Assembly: GCF_009687885.1 (NCBI RefSeq)
Contig: NZ_BLAF01000050.1
Coordinates: forward strand, 1 to 64,000
Source: Acrocarpospora pleiomorpha
GTDB taxonomy: Bacteria; Actinomycetota; Actinomycetes; Streptosporangiales; Streptosporangiaceae
DNA length: 64,000 nucleotides
Reading direction: 5' to 3'
Shown here: positions 60,101 through 64,000 of the stretch, piece by piece
Layout of the letters: each line of letters starts with the position of its first letter
How positions within the stretch are numbered: position 1 is the stretch's first letter
Made by a program: the position numbers and the translations under genes
Notes under the pieces: model-generated
The model's database searches: none
Seen by the model: only the letters and a program-made list of their open reading frames with translations
What the model was told of the DNA's origin: nothing

Positions 60101-63100
60101 CGCCCACCGGCTGCCGTCCGGGGCGGCCCGGCTCGTCGCCCACCTCACCACCCGCACGCCGGTCACGCCCGCCGCACTCCGCGAGGACCTACGCTCCCGC
60201 CTCCCGGACCCGCTTATCCCCTCGATCCTCGTCGAAGTGGCCGACTTCCCGCTGACGACCAGCGGCAAGATCGACCGCGCCGCTCTGACCGCGCTCCCGC
60301 TTCCCCTACCGCAGGAGACGGCGACGCCTCCGCGTACAGCCACGGAACGGCTGGTCGCCGAGGTCTGGCAGGGCCTCCTGGACGTTTCCCCCGCCGCCGA
60401 GGACGACTTCTTCCAGCTCGGCGGGCACTCGCTGCTAGTGGCCAGGCTGGCGGCACGCCTCCGCGAGGCCACCGGCCGCGAGGTGGACCTCCCCGAACTG
60501 TTCGCCGCCACCACCGTCCGCGCACAGGCCCGCTACCTGGAAGGCCCCGCCGCCGCAACCCCGCCCCCGCTGACCCCCCGCACCTCCACCGGCCCGGCCC
60601 CACTCTCCTTCGGCCAGCGCCGCCTATGGTTCCTGGACCGCCTCACCCCCGGCAGCCCCGAGTACGTGGTGCCCCTCATCATCCCCGCCCCCGGCCAGGA
60701 ACGCCCCCGCCTGGCCGCCCTGACCCACCGCCACGACGTCCTGCGCACCCGCTATCTCGCAACCGACGGCGAACCACACGCAATCGTCGACACCCACACC
60801 GAGGTCCCCCTAACCGAGGCATCCGCCGAATCAGCCACAGAAGTCGCCGCCCTGGTGGCAGGACTCCTGGCGGACGGCTTCAACCTCGCCACCGGCCCGA
60901 TCTGGCGAGCCCTCCTGATCCACCTACCCAACGGCGAGAACCTCCTCGCCCTGACCATCCACCACATCGCCTGCGACGCCCGAACCCTAACCATCCTCGC
61001 CCGCGACCTCCAGGCCCCAGACCTCCTCGCCAACGATCCAAGAGAGACCACGACAGGTGAGGGAGCCGGCGGGCCCGGCGTCCTCGCCCGTGATTCCGGC
61101 GAGGCCGTGATGAGGGGTGAGGGGGTTGGTGGGTCCGGCCTTCTTGGCCGTGGTTCTGGCGAGGTCGCGGCAGGTGAAGGAGCTGGTGGGTCTGGTGTTC
61201 TTGCCCGTGGTTCCGGCGAGGCCGTGATGAGGGGTGAGGGGGTTGGTGGGTCCGGCCTTCTTGGCCGTGGTTCTGGCGAGGTCGCGGCAGGTGAAGGAGT
61301 CGGTGGGTCTGGTGTTCTTGCCCGTGGTTCCGGTCGTTTGGGATACGTGGACTTCGCCGACTGGCAGCGGCGGGTGTTCGATGGGGAGCGGCTGGCTGGG
61401 CTGATTGCGTTCTGGCGGGAGCGGCTGGCCGGGGTTGAGGCTTTTGATCTGCCTGGGGATCGGCACAGGCCCGCTGTGCGCGATCCTCGCGGGGCGATGT
61501 TCGGGTTTGAGGTCGCGGCCGGGGAGTTGGTCGAGCGTGGGCGGCGGGCGGGGGCGACGCCGTTCATGACGCTGCTGGCGGCGTTCTATGTGTTCCTGGC
61601 CCGGCACACTGGCCGCACCGATCTGGCCGTTGGGGTGCCCGTGGATGGGCGGGACCGGCCCGAGCTCGACGACATGGCCGGATTCTTCGTCAACACGCTC
61701 GTGCTGCGCGCCGACCTCGGCGGCGATCCGGCGTTCTCCGAGTTGCTGGAGCGGGTCAGGACCGTCGCCCTGGAGGCGTTCGCGCACCGGGACCTTCCCT
61801 TCGAGCGGCTGGTGGACGAGTTGCGGCCCGAGCGGGACCTGTCCCGTACGCCACTGGTGGGCGTCCTGTTCGACCTCCAAACCGGCGACGATCCCGGCAC
61901 GGACACCGGCGACGATGCGCTGTCGGCCTGGCAGACCGCGAAAGCCGACCTCACTCTGATGCTGCGCCTCCGCCCGGACGGAACCCTGAACTGCCGGTTC
62001 GAGTACGCCACCGCGCTGTTCGACCGGGCGACGATCCAGCGTTTCGCCGAACGCTTCACTCTGCTCCTCGACGCTCTCACCGGCCATCCTGACGCGACTG
62101 ACGCGACCGACGCGACCGGCGAGGTGCCGATCTCCCGGCTGGCCATCCTCGGGCCGGAGGAGCGGCGGTCGTTGGCCGAGTGGGGGAGCGGACCCGCTGT
62201 CCAGGACCCGCCCGCCTGCCTGCACGAGCTCGTGGCCGCCCAGACCCGCGCCACCCCGGACGCCGTCGCCATCCTCTCCCCTTCCGGCTCGATCACGTAT
62301 GCCGAGCTGGATGTGCGGGCGACCAGGTTGGCAGCTCGGTTGCGCGCGGCAGGGGTGGGCAGGGGCGAGATTGCCGGAGTCTGCCTGGAGCGTGGCCCCA
62401 GCCTGGTGGTCGCCCTGCTCGCCGTGCTCAAAGCCGGAGCCGCCTACCTCCCTCTCGACCCCGAGGATCCCCACGAGCGACTGGCCTGGCTGATCACCGA
62501 CACCAGCGCAGCCGCCGTCATCACCGACCGTCCCGATCTGCTGCCTTCGGCTGTACCTACCCTCGATCCCGAAGACCAGGAGATCGACTGGCGTGGCCTA
62601 GTGCCTTCGGCTGTACCCGTCGTCGATCGCCGAAACAAGGGGATCGACGAGTCCGGCCTGCTGCCTTCGGCTGTACCCAGCATCGATCTCGAAAACCAGC
62701 GGATCGACCGGCCCGGCCTGTTGCCTTCGGCTGTACCCAGCATTGATCCCCAGGACCAGGAGATCGACGAGTCCGGCCTGCTGGCTTCGGCTGTACCCAG
62801 CATCGATCCCGACGGCCAGGAGATCGACCGGCCTGACCTGCTGGCCTTGGCCGTACCCGAGCTCGATCCCCAAGACCAGCAGATCGACGGGGTCGGCGGC
62901 CTGCCGGAGGCGGATGTTCGGGGTCTCGCGTATGTCATTTACACCTCCGGGTCCACCGGGACTCCCAAGGGGGTGATGGTGGAGCATGCGGCGATCGTGA
63001 ATCGGCTGCGGTGGATGCAGCGGGCCTACGGGCTGGGGCCGGGGGATCGGGTGTTGCAGAAGACGCCGTTCACCTTCGATGTTTCGGTTTGGGAGTTCTT

Positions 63101-64000
63101 CTGGCCGCTCATCACTGGAGCTGCCCTTGTGACTGCTCCGCCGGGGTTGCACCGGGACGCGCGCGGGCTGGCCGCTTTGGCGGAGGAGGAGCGGGTCACG
63201 CACCTGCATTTTGTTCCGTCGATGCTGGATGCGTTCCTCGACGTGGAAGCTCGCTTGCCGGGCGGGGTCAGGGAGGTGTTCTGTAGCGGTGAGGCGCTCA
63301 CCGCTGTCACCGTGCGGCGCTTCCGGGAAGCGAGTTCGGCGCGTCTGCACAACCTCTATGGGCCCACCGAGCTCGCGGTGGATGTCACCTTTCATCAGAC
63401 TGCGGATCGCGACCCGGTTCCCATCGGCGTACCGATCGACAACATGCGCGCCTTGGTGGTGGATGGCGACGGCGAGCCGGTTCCCATTGGCGTGCCGGGC
63501 GAGTTGCTGGCCGGAGGAGCGGGAACCGCGCGCGGATACGTGAATCGGCCGGGGCTGACCGCCGAACGTTTCGTGCCCGACCCTGGCCGCTCCGGCGAAC
63601 GGCTTTACCGCACCGGCGACATCGTGCGCTGGACCCCCCAGGGCGACCTGGAGTTCCTCGGCCGCGCCGACGACCAGATCAAGATCCGCGGATTCCGGAT
63701 CGAACCCGCCGAGATTGCGGCAGTGGCCGCCACTCACCCCGCCGTACGTGAGGTCGTCGTCGTGGGCGAGCGGGACCGTTTGATCGCCTACTACGTGCCC
63801 AGGACCGGCGAGCCGCCGGCCAGCGACGACCTGATCCGGCACTGCGGGCGGCGGCTGCCCGCCTACCAGGTGCCCGCCACCTGGATTCGCCTCGACCGGC
63901 TCCCGCTCGGCCCCAACGGCAAGCTCGACCGCCGTGCCCTGCCATCCGCCGGGACGATCCAGCCCGAAGGCGACGAACCGCCGGGCACCGCGGCGGAGAA
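57177..64000 (+). CDS. NRPS D: C-A-T-C-A… (continues past the window)
   Basis: At least 2274 residues, open at the right edge. C1 has AHHIAVDGTS and YADYAQWQR. A1 (YVMHTSGSTGRPKG, NTYGPTEC) reads about D-A-W-V-L-C-T-I-D, unassigned. T1 FFQLGGHSLLVA. C2 has HHIACDAR, with Ala for the final Gly of HHxxxDG. A2 (YVIYTSGSTGTPKG, NLYGPTEL) reads about D-V-W-F-V-C-L-V-D, close to serine-type codes apart from positions 278 and 301. The window ends just after GPNGKLDRRALP, before the carrier domain. Four in-frame repeat arrays and one minor run interrupt it. ATGA overlap with the thioesterase. Release domain not seen. Confidence 0.92.
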   Translation, partial: MIEAPMSEVKRRLLARLAAGSAGPPRGRVPRREDDGPVRLSPAQERVWLMDRLAGDVPLFNLVIAGRLRMDVDLAEIRRRLAAIVARHDAMRMTVAERDGEPVMRIAASVPVEIPLVDLSRAEPAAAERLAYQRAYETGARPYRLDQGPLWRVELIRLGEGDHVLVIAAHHIAVDGTSLTLILRELAALEPAPELPVGYADYAQWQREQLAGGGLDADLGYWRQRLAGLEPLELPADRRRPARPTYEGHSLQVLLDPERVRALGEIGRAAGATPYMTVLGLYCVLLHRYTGVADIAVGSFVSGRTEPELHNLVGMFANMVVVRVDLGGRPAFRTVLERVRDALIGAMRHQNVPFERLVRELRSDHDPSAPPLVRLAYNMPAEAGALPPIGEAVPLDVTRRGSQLDLTLHMIEENGGIRLTFEYAADLFDEATITRMSDHLLRLLDGVLAEPDRPVTELAMTAPGEERLLQSWEEGPVTGAEPAPGSERLPRSWEEGPVRGAGLAMAAPGEERLVRSCEEGPVVGVSPPLHELVAEQVRRTPGAVAVVGGGRELTYAELEADADDLAHRLCAAGVGLETPVAVCLRRGPRLPAALLAIWKAGGAYLPVDPGHPAAWLDAVLAGVDVVVTSRDLADRIPARGRHLVLIDDLDDVSEVSEVSEVSDITDITDITDVATVIDVSGIGVFDPPEVHADNAAYVMHTSGSTGRPKGVVITHAGIANRVLWTVREHGLGPGDRVLQKTPLTFDAAGWEFFAPLVSGATVVLAEDGAERDPAALVRAVGDHGVTVLQVVPALLRLLVEEPGWERCGALRLLFCAGEALHADLCARVQALTRAQMHNTYGPTECSIDVTCHPVGAEKGAVPIGTPIDNLRVLVLADGTRAPVGVPGELYAGGVGLARGYAGRPGLTAERFVPDPFRPGERLYRTGDVARWTSAGKLEFLGRTDHQIKINGVRVEPGEVEAALLAHPAVRGAVVSAHRLPSGAARLVAHLTTRTPVTPAALREDLRSRLPDPLIPSILVEVADFPLTTSGKIDRAALTALPLPLPQETATPPRTATERLVAEVWQGLLDVSPAAEDDFFQLGGHSLLVARLAARLREATGREVDLPELFAATTVRAQARYLEGPAAATPPPLTPRTSTGPAPLSFGQRRLWFLDRLTPGSPEYVVPLIIPAPGQERPRLAALTHRHDVLRTRYLATDGEPHAIVDTHTEVPLTEASAESATEVAALVAGLLADGFNLATGPIWRALLIHLPNGENLLALTIHHIACDARTLTILARDLQAPDLLANDPRETTTGEGAGGPGVLARDSGEAVMRGEGVGGSGLLGRGSGEVAAGEGAGGSGVLARGSGEAVMRGEGVGGSGLLGRGSGEVAAGEGVGGSGVLARGSGRLGYVDFADWQRRVFDGERLAGLIAFWRERLAGVEAFDLPGDRHRPAVRDPRGAMFGFEVAAGELVERGRRAGATPFMTLLAAFYVFLARHTGRTDLAVGVPVDGRDRPELDDMAGFFVNTLVLRADLGGDPAFSELLERVRTVALEAFAHRDLPFERLVDELRPERDLSRTPLVGVLFDLQTGDDPGTDTGDDALSAWQTAKADLTLMLRLRPDGTLNCRFEYATALFDRATIQRFAERFTLLLDALTGHPDATDATDATGEVPISRLAILGPEERRSLAEWGSGPAVQDPPACLHELVAAQTRATPDAVAILSPSGSITYAELDVRATRLAARLRAAGVGRGEIAGVCLERGPSLVVALLAVLKAGAAYLPLDPEDPHERLAWLITDTSAAAVITDRPDLLPSAVPTLDPEDQEIDWRGLVPSAVPVVDRRNKGIDESGLLPSAVPSIDLENQRIDRPGLLPSAVPSIDPQDQEIDESGLLASAVPSIDPDGQEIDRPDLLALAVPELDPQDQQIDGVGGLPEADVRGLAYVIYTSGSTGTPKGVMVEHAAIVNRLRWMQRAYGLGPGDRVLQKTPFTFDVSVWEFFWPLITGAALVTAPPGLHRDARGLAALAEEERVTHLHFVPSMLDAFLDVEARLPGGVREVFCSGEALTAVTVRRFREASSARLHNLYGPTELAVDVTFHQTADRDPVPIGVPIDNMRALVVDGDGEPVPIGVPGELLAGGAGTARGYVNRPGLTAERFVPDPGRSGERLYRTGDIVRWTPQGDLEFLGRADDQIKIRGFRIEPAEIAAVAATHPAVREVVVVGERDRLIAYYVPRTGEPPASDDLIRHCGRRLPAYQVPATWIRLDRLPLGPNGKLDRRALPSAGTIQPEGDEPPGTAAE
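58560..58751 (+). repeat. three repeats of 57–72 bp in the NRPS D C–A linker
   Basis: Three units starting APGEERL or APGSERL and containing SWEEGPV or SCEEGPV, lengths 63, 72 and 57 bp. The founding unit is the normal A-domain entry sequence (…LLQSWEEGP) seen at the start of many A domains. Confidence 0.85.
59130..59189 (+). repeat. two 9-bp microrepeats in the pre-A3 loop of A1, NRPS D
   Basis: GTCTCCGAG three times (Val-Ser-Glu), then after GTCAGC, GACATCACC three times (Asp-Ile-Thr). The array sits just upstream of YVMHTSGSTGRPKG, at the same loop as the arrays at 54719 and 62538. Confidence 0.85.
61056..61334 (+). repeat. 117-bp higher-order tandem repeat in the second C domain of NRPS D
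   Basis: Alternating 60-bp and 57-bp units (GEGAGGSGVLARGSGEAVMR and GEGVGGSGLLGRGSGEVAA) give two full 117-bp dimers plus a partial third. Between dimers, runs of dozens of bases are unchanged, so this array is young. It lies in the loop after HHIACDA, just before GYVDFADWQRR, the same site as the array at 42712. Confidence 0.9.
62091..62117 (+). repeat. short 9-bp repeat (Asp-Ala-Thr) in the NRPS D C–A junction
   Basis: Three near-copies of GACGCGACC give DATDATDAT before GEVPISRL. Small, but of the same kind as the larger arrays. Confidence 0.7.
62538..62897 (+). repeat. six 60-bp tandem repeats in the pre-A3 loop of A2, NRPS D
   Basis: Six 20-residue units of type LLPSAVPSIDPQDQEIDESG inserted between VITDRPD and the A3 segment YVIYTSGSTGTPKG. 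Units differ at several residues, mainly in the second half. The 120-residue insertion is as large as a small domain, at a site where related A domains have about ten residues. Confidence 0.92.

Noticed and set aside
61056..61334. CRISPR-like array
   Set aside because: Units are directly adjacent with no unique spacers, and they are translated in frame inside a condensation domain.
42712..62897. Repeat arrays as sequencing or assembly artefacts
   Set aside because: Units are diverged from each other, arrays differ between sites, and all keep the frame. Artefacts would often break it and would give exact copies.

Overview
The window is high-GC actinomycete DNA: G/C-rich third codon positions, GTG and TTG starts, SARP and BTAD regulators, MbtH, HelD and a DsbA–VKOR pair. 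The flavour suggests Streptosporangiales, but that is an impression and not a measurement. No rRNA, tRNA, CRISPR array or insertion sequence was recognised.

Left part (1–6.7 kb). The window opens in a copper nitrite-reductase-like protein, followed by a membrane protein cut short at the junction with a serine acetyltransferase–cysteine synthase fusion gene. A membrane-anchored DsbA-like oxidoreductase and a VKOR homologue follow, with DosR-like palindromes upstream. Next come a TetR repressor with its operator and a divergent alpha/beta hydrolase, then a secreted beta-solenoid-like protein.

Accessory island (about 6.7–12.9 kb). The base composition looks less GC-rich. It holds a leaderless STAND/TPR ATPase, a Cys-X5-Arg phosphatase, a degenerate protein-kinase-like protein and a DUF2236 (MpaB-like) protein. 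After it come a DUF6232 membrane protein and a small partner sharing a glycine-rich motif, a HelD-type RNA polymerase recycling ATPase and a small secreted protein.

Methyl-supply operon (17.0–25.0 kb, minus strand). The tightly coupled order metV-like, metF, SAM-dependent methyltransferase, MetE core, metK, purU, adenosine kinase, folD makes and regenerates methyl-tetrahydrofolate, methionine and SAM and disposes of adenosine.

Biosynthetic cluster (25.2 kb to the right edge, unfinished). SbnA- and SbnB-like enzymes should make L-2,3-diaminopropionate (Dap). A SARP and a small LuxR-type protein are candidate regulators. An MFS exporter, an alpha/beta hydrolase, a PKS module (KS-AT-KR-DH-ACP), MbtH, a luciferase-like monooxygenase, four NRPS proteins and a stand-alone thioesterase with Cys at the nucleophile position complete it. 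NRPS modules read A-T-C-A-T / C-A-T / C-A-T-C-A-T / C-A-T-C-A…, so at least seven amino acids are activated. Genes from the PKS to the last NRPS are on one strand and nearly all overlap by 4 bp.

Two things stand out. First, the NRPS genes carry at least eleven in-frame minisatellites with units of 9 to about 117 bp, placed in interdomain linkers and particular loops of C and A domains. Second, a 16-bp palindrome, TGGCGNNTTNNCGCCA, lies in three divergent intergenic regions: methyl operon/DUF418, Dap operon/SARP and exporter/PKS. This suggests one regulon joining methyl supply, Dap supply, export and assembly.
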